Shown here: in pieces, positions 45,145 to 55,051 of the stretch
How positions within the stretch are numbered: position 1 is the stretch's first letter
Layout: every line of letters starts with the position of its first letter
NCBI RefSeq assembly: GCF_014926405.1
Contig: NZ_JACXXJ020000005.1
Span: forward strand, 3,105,001 to 3,169,000
Reading direction: 5' to 3'
DNA from: Agrobacterium vitis
GTDB taxonomy: Bacteria > Pseudomonadota > Alphaproteobacteria > Rhizobiales > Rhizobiaceae
Length of the DNA stretch: 64,000 nt
The notes under the pieces: model-generated
What the model was told of the DNA's origin: nothing
Databases searched by the model: none
What the model saw: the letters and a program-made list of their open reading frames with translations, nothing else
Program-made: the position numbers and the translations under genes

Positions 45145-46074
45145 ATGAGGCCGATCCTCAACTACATCCAGCTCGTGCAACTTCGCCAGGCGCTGATTAT
45201 CGCAGAGGAAGGGAGCTTCATTCGCGCCGCCAAGAGACTCAATACCCATTATTCTCAAGTCAGCCGGAAAATCCGAGCGCTGGAAGAATCGGTTGGCATC
45301 AGCATATTTACTCGCAGGGGTAATGGCGTGACGCCAACCCCAGAAGGGGCCGATTTTCTGCACGGAGTTCGCCGTGTGATTACTGATCTTGAAAGCGTTC
45401 TAAGCTTGGCTAATACAGCGCGGACAGGAACGAGCGGGAGGCTTTCGATTGGCTTTTATATTTCAATGTTAGATGGTGAACTTTGCGATATCGTCAAACA
45501 GTTTATCGGCCTCTATCCTGAAATCTCCGTCCAGTTTCTGGAGGCGCCACGGTCTGATCTTGCAGTAGCCCTAAACAATAATGCGATTGACGTGAAAATT
45601 TCGACGTCGCAGGCTGGCGTGGGTGATTCCTGCCTGCCGTTGTGGCGTGAGCGCGTGCTTGCGGCCCTTCCGATCCATCACCCTTTGGCAACGAAATCGA
45701 CTATTAGTTGGGAGGATTTAGCTACGGAGAAAATCATTCTTCGTCGCCATGAGCCGGGAAATGAGCTGCGGGACCTGCTACGTTCGAGTGTCGGTGAAGC
45801 TCCGGAAATGCAGATTGTCCATCATGATGTGGGACGAGATTCGCTGCTCGGGCTTGTCCGAAAAGGCGATGGGGTCGCACTTGTTTATGAGACAGACACT
45901 GGCATTGTCCATTCGGAGATCGCTTATCGGGAAATCCAAGCAAATGGCCACATGGCGCGAGTTCATCACCTTGCTCATTGGCGCTCCGACAACACAAACC
46001 CAGTGTTGAAGCGCTTTATTCATTTGCTCCACGAACGCTATATCTTTGTAGGTCACAAAAAAATATTGAGGTAA
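45145..46074 (+). CDS. LysR-family regulator at the border with the trb operon
   Basis: A 309-residue LysR-type protein. HTH: FIRAAKRLNTHYSQVSRKIR, followed by the substrate-binding-like domain. It ends with no gap at all against the DUF2274 gene, which converges from the other strand. It may control the cluster upstream, or may belong to the conjugation module. Base use is nearer to the flanks than that of the cluster genes. Confidence 0.83.
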   Translation: MRPILNYIQLVQLRQALIIAEEGSFIRAAKRLNTHYSQVSRKIRALEESVGISIFTRRGNGVTPTPEGADFLHGVRRVITDLESVLSLANTARTGTSGRLSIGFYISMLDGELCDIVKQFIGLYPEISVQFLEAPRSDLAVALNNNAIDVKISTSQAGVGDSCLPLWRERVLAALPIHHPLATKSTISWEDLATEKIILRRHEPGNELRDLLRSSVGEAPEMQIVHHDVGRDSLLGLVRKGDGVALVYETDTGIVHSEIAYREIQANGHMARVHHLAHWRSDNTNPVLKRFIHLLHERYIFVGHKKILR

Positions 46075-46311
46075 TCAGGTCGTGGTTTTGTCGGATCGTT
46101 TCGCTTTCCTGAACCCCTTGTCGGTCGCCATAAAACGCTGCAACATTGGGGCAATGAGCTTCGCTGGATCGGGCGGCGTGGGATCGTCACCGGCAATATG
46201 GGCCAAAATCCGGCTATACGCCTGCAAATCCCGAAACACATCTGCCGGAAGCTCGACGGTGATCTTCACCGGCCGGTCGTCGGGAATGGCGGAGAGCTTC
46301 AGCTTGGTCAT
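46075..46311 (-). CDS. DUF2274 protein of the trb operon
   Basis: A 78-residue protein of the DUF2274 family (MTKLKLSAIPDDRPVKITVELP), regularly encoded directly after trbI in Tn4371-like conjugation modules. Role unknown; its ribbon-like beta start and helical rest suggest a small DNA- or protein-binding unit. It overlaps trbI by ATGA. Confidence 0.85.
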   Translation of the reverse strand: MTKLKLSAIPDDRPVKITVELPADVFRDLQAYSRILAHIAGDDPTPPDPAKLIAPMLQRFMATDKGFRKAKRSDKTTT

Positions 46312-47540
46312 GTCGGCTCCTTCGCAGCACCATATACCTGCATCAGTAAATCCCGCTGAACGATCACCCGCACCGGGAAACCCGGCCGGATGGTGAGCGT
46401 CGGCTGGATGTTGAGCTGGCGGCGGACGATCTGCTGTCCTACGTCGGACGCGGTATCCTGCGCGCTTTCGCGGATCGCCTTGGCGATTTCGTTCTCGTCA
46501 TTGCTGGAGCCGATCTCGGTTCCGATGCCAAGCAGCGTCGAGAGCGCCGCCGCCCTGAACAGTTGGCCCCAATGGTAATCGACACCATCCTCAAGGCCGG
46601 AATAGCCTTGGGGATCGGCACCCTGAAGGCGTTCGAGGACGATGGATGTGCCATCGGGCATGATAAGCCTGTTCCATACCAGAAGCACACGGCTTTGGCC
46701 GAACGCGACCTGGCTGTCATACTGGCCGATCAGGCGGGAGCCTTGCGGGATCAGTAGATGCGATCCGGTCGGGCTGTCATAGACGTGTTCAGTGACCTGC
46801 GCGGTGATCTGGCCGGGAAGATCGGACTTGATGCCGGTCATCAGCGCGGCGGCGATCACGGTTCCCGCCTGCACGATATAAGGGGATGCTTTCTCCTGCA
46901 CCCGGTCGGCACTGACCGTTCGCTTGTCGCTCTCTGCATTGACGAAGGCAAGTTTGCGATCCTGCATGTTCTGCGCCGAACCGGAATCGAGCGGCGGCGT
47001 CTCGGCCGGAAGAGTGAGGCCGGTCGCCGGATCAATTCCCGAACCTGTTGTCGTCGCCACCGTGGCGGATGCGACCTGCTGATTACCAGTCGTCCTCTCT
47101 CCCCGGCTGTCGGTGAACAGTTTCGCCAGCCGCGCCGCCTCGATCTCGGCAAGGCGACGCTGTTCTTCGGGATCGACACGCGGCGTCTGGATGTTTGGCG
47201 CAGCAACCGGCTTGCCCTGTTCCTGCGCCCGTAGGATGGGACGGCCAAGGTCGCCCGGAAGCGCGGGACCAAGCTTCGGTATGTTGGTATAATCCTTCGG
47301 CAGACCGGCCAATCCATCTGCCGGTGTCTTGTTGTCGACGTTGTAAAGTTCCGTCACGGACTGGTTGCCGCGCCGGCTGGTGTCGAGCGCCCAGAACAGG
47401 GCAGCGGCAATGGCGATGCCCGCCACGCCGCCGGCTCCGATCAGAACTTTCCGCGAAAGACGGGTGACGCGCGGCGGCTCCGGGCGCAGGCGCAATTGCG
47501 CGGCAATGTCCGTTTGCGGTGATGGTGCCTGTCCGCTCAT
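46308..47540 (-). CDS. trbI: T4SS protein TrbI (VirB10)
   Basis: A 410-residue VirB10-type protein. A short cytoplasmic start, one membrane helix (VLIGAGGVAGIAIAAALFW, about 30-48), a proline-rich middle and a C-terminal beta-barrel domain (PYIVQAGTVIAAALMTGI through GFPVRVIVQRDLL). It spans the periplasm and links inner and outer membrane parts of the conjugation channel. Start overlaps trbG. Confidence 0.93.
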   Translation of the reverse strand: MSGQAPSPQTDIAAQLRLRPEPPRVTRLSRKVLIGAGGVAGIAIAAALFWALDTSRRGNQSVTELYNVDNKTPADGLAGLPKDYTNIPKLGPALPGDLGRPILRAQEQGKPVAAPNIQTPRVDPEEQRRLAEIEAARLAKLFTDSRGERTTGNQQVASATVATTTGSGIDPATGLTLPAETPPLDSGSAQNMQDRKLAFVNAESDKRTVSADRVQEKASPYIVQAGTVIAAALMTGIKSDLPGQITAQVTEHVYDSPTGSHLLIPQGSRLIGQYDSQVAFGQSRVLLVWNRLIMPDGTSIVLERLQGADPQGYSGLEDGVDYHWGQLFRAAALSTLLGIGTEIGSSNDENEIAKAIRESAQDTASDVGQQIVRRQLNIQPTLTIRPGFPVRVIVQRDLLMQVYGAAKEPT

Positions 47541-48592
47541 CGGTCGCCCCCAGAGGAAAACAGCGCCGTGCGCTTGGCCGCCGCCGGCCGCCCATCGGTG
47601 CGGACGATGCGGACACGCTTCTGCGTGTCCTTATCGCCAAGCCGAAGTTCCGCGGCTGCGAACAGGCGATCCACGACATAATAGTTCTGGCGGGCGCGGT
47701 AGTTGACCAGTTCGGAATTGCCCGATCCGCCGATGACGAAGAGCGGCGGCATTTCTCCCTGTCCGATGCCGGACGGAAACTCGATATAGACCTTGCTTCC
47801 ATCGTCGAAGGCGCGCAGCGGCCGCCAGGGCGCTGCATCGCCCTCGATGCGGTAGCGGAAGTTGATCTTCGATATGTCCACGCCGGACGCGACCGCCTGC
47901 GTTTCCGCTGCTCTGGCATTCTGACGGCGCAGCGCAATGAGCTGGTCGGCCGGATATTGCCACGAGACGGACGCCATGTAGGTCTTTTCCGTGGATCGCA
48001 GTTCCAGGTGATAGGTGCGCAGGTTGGTGTTGATGACAAGGTTGGTCTGAAGATCCGGCCGTGTCGGCTTCACGAGGATATGGACCTGTTTCGTCGCGCC
48101 TGCGCCGCTCTCCGTGTCGCCGATGATCCAGCGCGCCGTGTCGCCGGCGGCGACCGGGCCGGAGCCGACAAGGGTTTCTCCGGGCTGAAGCGCGATATCC
48201 GTCACCTGACCGGGAGCGGCATAGACCTGATAGAGCGCGCCGAGCGAGAAGGGATAAACCTGCACGGCGTTGATGAAGCCGTCGCGAACCGGCTGCATTC
48301 TGGCCGCTTCATTCGCGGCGCTGATCCGCTGCTTTGGGTCCGTCGATTCCACCTTCGCTTTACCGCCATCGACCGGCTTCAACTGTCCAGGCAGCGGCAA
48401 GGTCTTCGGCACCTCGACCACCTTTACCGGCGCGACCGGATCGGCCCTGAGCATGGCGGGAGCCGCATCGTCATAGTCGATTTCCGGGGGAATGTATTTC
48501 TTGGCGCACCCTGCCAGCACGGTTGCCGATACCAGAGCAAGAACCATTCCGGATGCGTACCGCGACTTCATGCGTGATTCATTCGTCTTCAT
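47537..48592 (-). CDS. trbG: T4SS protein TrbG (VirB9)
   Basis: A 351-residue outer-membrane-associated channel protein. Begins with a lipoprotein signal (ATVLAGCAKKY, lipobox LAGC). The C-terminal VirB9 domain ends with NYYVVDRLFAAAELRLGDK and RVRIVRTDGR. The ATG at 48592 overlaps the trbF stop (ATGA); longer readings would run through trbF. Confidence 0.92.
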   Translation of the reverse strand: MKTNESRMKSRYASGMVLALVSATVLAGCAKKYIPPEIDYDDAAPAMLRADPVAPVKVVEVPKTLPLPGQLKPVDGGKAKVESTDPKQRISAANEAARMQPVRDGFINAVQVYPFSLGALYQVYAAPGQVTDIALQPGETLVGSGPVAAGDTARWIIGDTESGAGATKQVHILVKPTRPDLQTNLVINTNLRTYHLELRSTEKTYMASVSWQYPADQLIALRRQNARAAETQAVASGVDISKINFRYRIEGDAAPWRPLRAFDDGSKVYIEFPSGIGQGEMPPLFVIGGSGNSELVNYRARQNYYVVDRLFAAAELRLGDKDTQKRVRIVRTDGRPAAAKRTALFSSGGDR

Positions 48593-49281
48593 TGCCCCAT
48601 TTCCTTCGACCAGTTGATTGCGTTGACATAGACACCGAGCGGATTGGCCCGGAGTTTTTCGGCGGTGCGCGCCTGCTGGATCACGACGGTCAGGATCGCC
48701 GTCCAGCGTTCGGTGCCGGAAAGCTGGCCGTTCTCGTAGGACCGCTCCACCCATGCGATGCGGAACGAATCCGGCGAGGCGCGAATGACGCTGGAAATCT
48801 CCACCGAGATTTGCGACTTGCCGACTTTCGTGAAGGGATCATTCGCCCGCGCATAATCGTTGAGCGCGATCGCGCCGCGGTCCGTGGCGAACTCATAGGC
48901 GCGAAGCCAGTTCTGCCGCACGATCACGGCGTCAGCCGGAATGCTGCGCACCTGCTCGATGAAACGGGCGAGATGCCATGCGATCTGCGGATCGGTCGGC
49001 CGATAATCGGCCACGGCAGGAGCCACGGCCTGCGCCTCGCCGAAACGGTCGATCTGTACCACCCACGGAACCACCGTGCCGCGTGTCGACTGCCAGACAA
49101 GGGCGGATGCGAAGCCACCGGCAAGAAAGAGAGAACCAAAGGCCATGAGCCGCCAGTTGCGCGCCTGCACGCGGGCGGAACCGATCCGCTCGTCCCATGC
49201 CTGTCCGGCGCACTGATAGGGCGTTTCGGGTTCGGGCGTGCGGGCATAGCGCACGGAAGGACGCTTGAAGAGTGTCATCAT
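48589..49281 (-). CDS. trbF: T4SS protein TrbF (VirB8)
   Basis: A 230-residue VirB8-type bitopic protein: one N-terminal membrane helix (MAFGSLFLAGGFASALVW) and a periplasmic NTF2-like domain. It nucleates assembly of the mating channel. It overlaps trbL and trbG by ATGA. Confidence 0.92.
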   Translation of the reverse strand: MMTLFKRPSVRYARTPEPETPYQCAGQAWDERIGSARVQARNWRLMAFGSLFLAGGFASALVWQSTRGTVVPWVVQIDRFGEAQAVAPAVADYRPTDPQIAWHLARFIEQVRSIPADAVIVRQNWLRAYEFATDRGAIALNDYARANDPFTKVGKSQISVEISSVIRASPDSFRIAWVERSYENGQLSGTERWTAILTVVIQQARTAEKLRANPLGVYVNAINWSKEMGQ

Positions 49282-50684
49282 TTGTCATCCTGATTGAGAG
49301 AAACGGACATGGAGCCGCCGCCGTGATCGCCGGAGCGAACCGCATGGGCGGCGGTACTGACGCCGTGGTGAATGGTGCTGTTGCGCTGCATCCGCTGCGC
49401 CCAATCGGGCGCGGACGCAGATGCGGATTGCGGGGAAATGTCGGAACCGGAAACGGCCTTGGAAGATTGCGCACCGGCATAGAGCGGATCGTTGGCGGCC
49501 TTGCCGCCACCAGCACCGCCCGGATTGACGTCGTTCTTGCCGCCCGTCGCCCTCCATGCGGCGGCCTGTCCGGAACGGTAGCTGGAGCGCATGGACTCCC
49601 CGGCGCGAGAGGCAGCCTCTTTGCCGCGATTGACGATCATGCCGGCACTAGCCTTGGCGACACCCATCATGCCAGCCGCACCGCCGCCGGTTCCGGTCGA
49701 TCCCACGGAAGCGTCACCCAGCCCGTAGGCGGTTTTGGCACCACCGGCCAAAGCAGCGCCGCCACGCGCCGCGCCACCGGCCGCACTGACGGCCATACCG
49801 GCCCCGGCTTTCGCCGCCATGAAGCCACCGGCAGCGATACCGGCGGCGGCAAGGCCGGTTCCGACCGCGGCACCCGCGCCAAGCTGCGGCGCACCGGAGA
49901 CAAGGCCGGTGGCGATGCCCGTGCCGAAGATCGACAGGCCCATCAGCGCGAGCGCGCCGAGAACCAGCGAGAGGGCTTCGCTGATGGTGGGCTGTTCGGA
50001 GAAACCGGCGGTGAACTCGCTGAACAGACCGGAGCCGATCCCGACGATGACGGCGAGTACGAGGATCTTGACGCCCGACGCGACGATATTGCCGAGCACC
50101 TTTTCGGCAAGGAAGGCCGTCTTGTTGAACAGCGCGAACGGGATCAAGACGAAGCCCGCCAGTGTGGTGAGCTTGAATTCGATGAGCGTCACGAAAATCT
50201 GGATCGCCAGGATGAAAAAGGCGATCAGCACCACGACCCATGCCACCAGCAGTACGAAGATCTGAATGAAATTTTCGAAGAAGGAGATATAGCCGGTCAA
50301 CTCTCCCACGGCGGTCAGGATCGGATCGCCGGCGTCGAGGCCGACCTGTGCAACCCGACCGGGCTGAAGAAGCTCGGAGCCGGACAGGCTGGAGCCGCCA
50401 GCTTTCAGGCCAAGCCCGGAAAAGCTCTCGAAAACGATCTTGGCGAGGTTGTTGAAATTGCCGATGATGAACGAGAAGAAGCCAATATAGAGGGTCTTCT
50501 TCACCAGCCGCTGGATAATGTCCTCATCGGCGCCCCATGCCCAGAACAGGCCGGCCAGAACAATATCGATGACGATCAGCGTGGACGTCAGAAACGCGAT
50601 TTCCCCACTGAGAAGGCCGAAACCGCTATCGATATAAGATGTGAAAGTTTCAAGGAAACGATCGATGACGCCGACATTATTCAT
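49278..50684 (-). CDS. trbL: T4SS protein TrbL (VirB6)
   Basis: A 468-residue polytopic membrane protein with about six helices in residues 25-290 and a Gly/Ala-rich hydrophilic tail (290-468), as in TrbL. It forms part of the inner-membrane channel. The start at 50684 (MNNVGVIDRFLETF) is chosen; the open frame runs far upstream through trbK but lacks coding sense there. It overlaps the end of trbK by 8 bases. Confidence 0.92.
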   Translation of the reverse strand: MNNVGVIDRFLETFTSYIDSGFGLLSGEIAFLTSTLIVIDIVLAGLFWAWGADEDIIQRLVKKTLYIGFFSFIIGNFNNLAKIVFESFSGLGLKAGGSSLSGSELLQPGRVAQVGLDAGDPILTAVGELTGYISFFENFIQIFVLLVAWVVVLIAFFILAIQIFVTLIEFKLTTLAGFVLIPFALFNKTAFLAEKVLGNIVASGVKILVLAVIVGIGSGLFSEFTAGFSEQPTISEALSLVLGALALMGLSIFGTGIATGLVSGAPQLGAGAAVGTGLAAAGIAAGGFMAAKAGAGMAVSAAGGAARGGAALAGGAKTAYGLGDASVGSTGTGGGAAGMMGVAKASAGMIVNRGKEAASRAGESMRSSYRSGQAAAWRATGGKNDVNPGGAGGGKAANDPLYAGAQSSKAVSGSDISPQSASASAPDWAQRMQRNSTIHHGVSTAAHAVRSGDHGGGSMSVSLNQDDK

Positions 50685-50994
50685 GCGCGGTCTCCCCGCT
50701 CGCCTTGGGCGGCGTCGGCCGATCCGGCTTGTCCATGCGGAAAAAGCGGCGGCGGCTCTCCGCCCATGCCTTGCGGCAAGCGACGTCTTCGAGCGCCGCC
50801 GTGCCAAGGTCGCGGCAACGGGCAAGCTGGCTTTTTGCGGCCGATAGAGGGGAAGGGTCGCCGCCCGGACGCTCGATGCCGGGGACGGCGGCATCGGGCC
50901 GGTCTTCATCGTCATGCAGAGCCGTGATTGCGGCGGTCAGCCCTGCACCGATTGCGAAGACGGCGATCATCCGGGCGGCGATCTTCAGGTCCAT
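50677..50994 (-). CDS. trbK: TrbK-alt-type entry exclusion protein
   Basis: A 105-residue protein with an N-terminal membrane helix (RMIAVFAIGAGLTAAITAL) and a periplasmic part with two cysteines (ARCRDLG and VACRKAW). It matches the alternative TrbK family found in trbJ-trbL intervals and thought to block redundant entry. It has no RP4-like lipobox, so function is inferred from position. Confidence 0.82.
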   Translation of the reverse strand: MDLKIAARMIAVFAIGAGLTAAITALHDDEDRPDAAVPGIERPGGDPSPLSAAKSQLARCRDLGTAALEDVACRKAWAESRRRFFRMDKPDRPTPPKASGETAHE

Positions 50995-51007
50995 CGTTGC
51001 AAGCTCC

Positions 51008-51793
51008 TCAATCGTGGAACATGCGAACGCTGGACGAACTGTAGGCAGTCCCGGTCATGAAGCGGGAGAACTGCTCGCGCGCCTGTTCCTGCGCAGATGC
51101 CTGCCTTGCCTGTTCGAGCGCATCGGCGCGACCCTGCGCCGCCAGCATGGCGGTGAGGTCGGAAATCTGCTTGGCCTGCACGGCGAGAAGCTGGTTGCCG
51201 GCCTGCGTCGCCTGAAGCACACCGACAGACGATTGGCTGGCGGTAACAAGCTCGCTCGTCTGCTCCTGCGTGCCATCGATGTTTTCGACCGCGACGGCTC
51301 CGGCCTTCAGCGAGTGCTCGAAGGCCGATAACGATTGCTGCCAGCGCTGTTGCGCCGAAGACACCAGTTGCGAGGCGGTGCGGTCGCCTGAGGCAAAATC
51401 ACGATAGGTCGCGTTGAACTGCGTTTCGATGTTCTGGACATTGTAGGCGAGCTGGTCCGCCTCGTTCAAAAGCGACTTCATCTCGGCGAAGTTGCCCTCG
51501 ATCTTCGAGAGCAGGGACGTCGGCAAAGACGTGAGGTTCTTCGCCTGATTGATGAGCATCTGCGCCTCATTGGCGAGAGACGTCACCTGATTGTTGATCT
51601 GCTCCAGTGCGCGGGCGGCGGAAAGCAGGTTCTGACTGTAGTTCGTCGGGTCATAGACGATGCGCCATGCCAGCGCCAGAGACGGCGTGAACGGGATCAA
51701 GGCAAGCGGCAGGGTGACAGGAAGCAGGATGGCGGAAGCGTTGACGGCGCATGCAAGAACCCGGCTGCGCGGGGAACGGGCGATATTCCTCAT
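51008..51793 (-). CDS. trbJ: T4SS protein TrbJ (VirB5)
   Basis: A 261-residue exported, mostly helical protein. The signal region (RVLACAVNASAILLPVTLPLAL) precedes RIVYDPTNYSQNLLSAARAL, the TrbJ hallmark. VirB5-like proteins sit at the pilus tip. It overlaps trbE by ATGA. Confidence 0.92.
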   Translation of the reverse strand: MRNIARSPRSRVLACAVNASAILLPVTLPLALIPFTPSLALAWRIVYDPTNYSQNLLSAARALEQINNQVTSLANEAQMLINQAKNLTSLPTSLLSKIEGNFAEMKSLLNEADQLAYNVQNIETQFNATYRDFASGDRTASQLVSSAQQRWQQSLSAFEHSLKAGAVAVENIDGTQEQTSELVTASQSSVGVLQATQAGNQLLAVQAKQISDLTAMLAAQGRADALEQARQASAQEQAREQFSRFMTGTAYSSSSVRMFHD

Positions 51794-54294
51794 GGAGCAA
51801 TCTCCTCTTCGGATGACGGGGAAAGGGAGACCGGCCCGCCGTCCTTCGCGGTGGGCTGGTCAATGACATTGGTGAGATCGGGAATAAGATCGGCGGCCCA
51901 GCGAAGACTCCTGGCCTCCAGCCATGCTCCGAGAAAATACGGTTTCGCTCCGTCCTTCATGAGTTTGTCGATCAGCGCATGAGCCGGCTTGTCGGAGGAC
52001 GCGCAAAGTGCGAGAGCGATATGGCCAAGGCCAAGCTCGAACAGCCGGTTTCCTCTGCGCGACTGGCAGTAATAGTCCCGCTTCGGCGTGGCCCTCGCGA
52101 CAATCTCTATCTGTCTGTCATTGAGGCCGAATTGCCGATAGACAGCGGCGATCTGCGGTTCGATGGCCCGCTCGTTGGCGAGGAAGATGCGCGTCGGGCA
52201 GCTTTCGACAATAACCGGCGCTATCGGTGACGCCTCGATGTCGGCGAGCGACTGCGAGGAAAAGACCACCGAGACATTCTTCTTGCGAAGCGTCTTCAGC
52301 CATTCCTTGATTTTTTGCGCGAAACCACCGTCGTCCAGCGCCCGCCAGCCCTCGTCAATGATGAGAAGTGAAGGGCGGCCATCGAAACGGGATTCGATGC
52401 GGTGGAAGAGATAGGACAGTACGGCGGGAGCCGCCCCGGTTCCGATCAGCCCTTCAGTCTCGAAAGCCTGTACGGAAGCCTCGCCCAGCCATTCCATCTC
52501 CGCGTCGAGCAACCGGCCATAGGGACCGCCGATGCAGTACGGGCGAAGCGCCTGCTTCAAGGCATTGGCTTGCAGCAACGCGGCAAGCCCGGAAATCGTC
52601 CGTTCCACGACCGGCGCAGATGCGAGCGAGGTCAAGGCCGTCCAGAGATGTTCCTTGACGTCCGGCGTGATTTCCACGCCTTCGCGGACCAGAATATCCA
52701 CCAGCCAGTCAGCGGCCCATGCCCGTTCCGGCGTGTCGTGAATGCCGGCGAGCGGCTGGAGCGACACGGTGTTCATCAGCGATGTGTCGTCGGAGAGCGA
52801 GCCGCCCAAATCCTGCCAGTCGCCGCCCAGGGCAAGCGTGGCGGCCCTTATGCTGCCGCCGAAGTCGAAGGCGAATACCTGGCTGCGCTCGTAACGGCGG
52901 AACTGCAGGGCCATCAGCGCCAACAGGACCGACTTGCCAGCACCTGTCGGTCCGACAACCATGGTATGGCCGACATCACCGACATGGAGCGAGAAGCGGA
53001 ACGGCGTTGCGCCTTCCGTCTTGGCATAGAACAGCGGGGGCGCATCAAGATGCTCGTCTTTTTCCGGTCCTGCCCAGACGGCGGAGAGCGGCATCATGTG
53101 CGCGAGGTTCAAGGTCGAGATCGGCGGTTGCCGGACATTGGCATAGACATGGCCGGGAATGCCGCCCATCCATGCCTCGATCGCATTCACCGTCTCCACG
53201 ATAGCCGTGAAGTCGTGGGATTGGATGACCTTTTCGGCCAGCCGGAGCTTTTCGTCGGCAATGCGCGGGTCTGCATCCCATACAGTGACGGTTGCGGTCA
53301 CATAGGCTTCGCCCACCTGATCCGAACCGAGATCCTGCAAGGCCGCATCGGCGTCGGCCGCCTTATTGGCCGCGTCCGAATCCAGAAGAACGGATTGTTC
53401 GTTGGTCAGGACTTCCTTGAGGATGGCGGCGACGGACTTCCGCTTGGCGAACCATTGCCGACGGATTTTCGTCACCAGCCGCGTGGCGTCGGTCTTGTCG
53501 AGCATGATCGCCCGCGTGGACCAGCGATAGGGAAAGGCGATCCTGTTGAGATCGTCCAGTATCCCCGGAAAGGTCACGGTCGGAAAGCCGATCACAGTCA
53601 GGGTGCGAAGATGGAAATCGCCCAGCCTTGGCTCCAGCCCGCCGGCAAGCGGCTGATCGGCCAGCAGCGCATCGAGATACATCGGCGTTTCGGGAACGCG
53701 GACGCGATGGCGCTTGGTCGATATGGTGGAATGCAGATAGGTGAGCGTATCGGCATCATCGAGCCACGCCACTTCCGGCACGAAACCTTCGACCAGGTGC
53801 AACACCCTGTCGGTGCGGTCGATAAAACCTTTGAGCAATTCCCGCGGATCAACGCCGGAGCGTTCGCGGCCCTCGTAAAGCCAGCCTTCCATGCGCGAGG
53901 CTTCTTCGGCGGGCGGCAACCAGACGAAGGTGAGATAGTAGCTGCTCTCGTAGAGCAACCCGGATTCTTCAAACTGCTCCCGGCGCTCCACGTCCATGAG
54001 GGCCGATGCACTGTCGGCAAACATGCTTTCGGGATATTCAGTGGCCGGGTTGCGTTGCGCTTCGACAAAGATCGCCCAGCCGGAGCCGAGACGACGAAGC
54101 ACGCCATTCAGCCTTGCCGTGGTGCCGACCAGTTCGGACGGCGTGGCGCTGTCGAGATCGGGACCACGGAACCGGGCGGTGCGCTGGAACGATCCGTCCT
54201 TGTTAAGAACGACGCCCGGTGCGATCAGCGCCGCCCAGGGCAGGAAGTCGGCAAGGTGTGAGGAACGCTTGCGATATTCGGAGAGATTGAGCAT
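51790..54294 (-). CDS. trbE: T4SS ATPase TrbE (VirB4)
   Basis: An 834-residue ATPase driving assembly and transfer. Walker A is GPTGAGKSVLLALM (about 450) and Walker B is SLLIIDEGWRAL. ATG 54294 is preferred for the GAGGAG upstream; a GTG at 54309, overlapping trbD, is possible. It is the largest trb gene and is intact. Confidence 0.93.
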   Translation of the reverse strand: MLNLSEYRKRSSHLADFLPWAALIAPGVVLNKDGSFQRTARFRGPDLDSATPSELVGTTARLNGVLRRLGSGWAIFVEAQRNPATEYPESMFADSASALMDVERREQFEESGLLYESSYYLTFVWLPPAEEASRMEGWLYEGRERSGVDPRELLKGFIDRTDRVLHLVEGFVPEVAWLDDADTLTYLHSTISTKRHRVRVPETPMYLDALLADQPLAGGLEPRLGDFHLRTLTVIGFPTVTFPGILDDLNRIAFPYRWSTRAIMLDKTDATRLVTKIRRQWFAKRKSVAAILKEVLTNEQSVLLDSDAANKAADADAALQDLGSDQVGEAYVTATVTVWDADPRIADEKLRLAEKVIQSHDFTAIVETVNAIEAWMGGIPGHVYANVRQPPISTLNLAHMMPLSAVWAGPEKDEHLDAPPLFYAKTEGATPFRFSLHVGDVGHTMVVGPTGAGKSVLLALMALQFRRYERSQVFAFDFGGSIRAATLALGGDWQDLGGSLSDDTSLMNTVSLQPLAGIHDTPERAWAADWLVDILVREGVEITPDVKEHLWTALTSLASAPVVERTISGLAALLQANALKQALRPYCIGGPYGRLLDAEMEWLGEASVQAFETEGLIGTGAAPAVLSYLFHRIESRFDGRPSLLIIDEGWRALDDGGFAQKIKEWLKTLRKKNVSVVFSSQSLADIEASPIAPVIVESCPTRIFLANERAIEPQIAAVYRQFGLNDRQIEIVARATPKRDYYCQSRRGNRLFELGLGHIALALCASSDKPAHALIDKLMKDGAKPYFLGAWLEARSLRWAADLIPDLTNVIDQPTAKDGGPVSLSPSSEEEIAP

Positions 54295-54305
54295 CGGCCG
54301 TCTCC

Positions 54306-54569
54306 TCACACACTGAGATGCGCCGGATAGCGCAGGTGACGGCGGCCGACGTCCACGAATTGCGCGTCACGCCGTGCCGCCCATACGGCGGCGAAATGGC
54401 CGATGGCCCAAATGACCAGTCCGGCGATCCAGAGGCGAAGGCCCAAGCCGACCGCCCCGGCCAATGTGCCGTTGACGATGGCGACGGCGCGGGGAGCGCC
54501 GCCGAGCAATATCTGCTCGGTCAGCGCCCGGTGAACAGGCGCAAAGAAGCCGTGAACATCTTCTTCCAT
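54306..54569 (-). CDS. trbD: T4SS protein TrbD (VirB3)
   Basis: An 87-residue protein with one to two membrane helices (VAIVNGTLAGAVGLGLRLW and LVIWAIGHFAAVWAA). The start at 54569 overlaps the trbC stop (TAATG). Longer open frame upstream is out of register with trbC and is ignored. Confidence 0.92.
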   Translation of the reverse strand: MEEDVHGFFAPVHRALTEQILLGGAPRAVAIVNGTLAGAVGLGLRLWIAGLVIWAIGHFAAVWAARRDAQFVDVGRRHLRYPAHLSV

Positions 54570-55051
54570 TAAACGAGCGCTCCGCCGCCAAACGAGAAGA
54601 ACGACAGGAAGAAGCTCGACGCCGCGAAGGCAATTGACAGGCCAAAGACGATCTGGATCAACTTGCGGAACCCACCGCCGGTATCGCCGAAGGCGAGCGC
54701 GAGGCCGGTGGCGATAATGATGATGACGGCGACGATCTTGGCAACCGGGCCTTCGATACTTTCCAGAATCTGTTGCAGCGGTTCCTCCCACGGCATCGAG
54801 GAGCCGGAGGCCCGGGCAGCAGGTGCCGCCGCCATCACCATGATCGTGGCAAGAGCCGTCGAGCTGGAAAGGCGTTTGCGCGTTTCGTGCAGAACCCCCG
54901 ACCTGGGCGCGGCGGGCTGCACCGTATCGGCAAGCGGAACGGTATTAACCGGCGACGTCGGTTCGTCGGGCGCGGACGGCTCGGCGGGAACCTCGGACAG
55001 GATGAACGGAACGGACTTGGCGGGCATGACAGGCGAAACATGCGCATTCAT
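54569..55051 (-). CDS. trbC: T4SS pilin TrbC (VirB2)
   Basis: A 160-residue prepilin, longer than usual because of a Pro/Ala-rich N-terminus. The signal-like stretch LATIMVMAAAPAARAS is followed by two membrane helices (IVAVIIIIATGLALAFGD and IVFGLSIAFAASSFFLSF). It forms the mating pilus. It overlaps trbB. Confidence 0.92.
   Translation of the reverse strand: MNAHVSPVMPAKSVPFILSEVPAEPSAPDEPTSPVNTVPLADTVQPAAPRSGVLHETRKRLSSSTALATIMVMAAAPAARASGSSMPWEEPLQQILESIEGPVAKIVAVIIIIATGLALAFGDTGGGFRKLIQIVFGLSIAFAASSFFLSFFSFGGGALV

Noticed and set aside
49272..50927. 551-codon plus-strand open frame opposite trbL
   Set aside because: Shadow of the GC-rich trbL gene; composition is unlike a protein and no ribosome site is seen.
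52402..54261. 619-codon plus-strand open frame opposite trbE
   Set aside because: Shadow of trbE; no domain recognised and trbE motifs are unambiguous.
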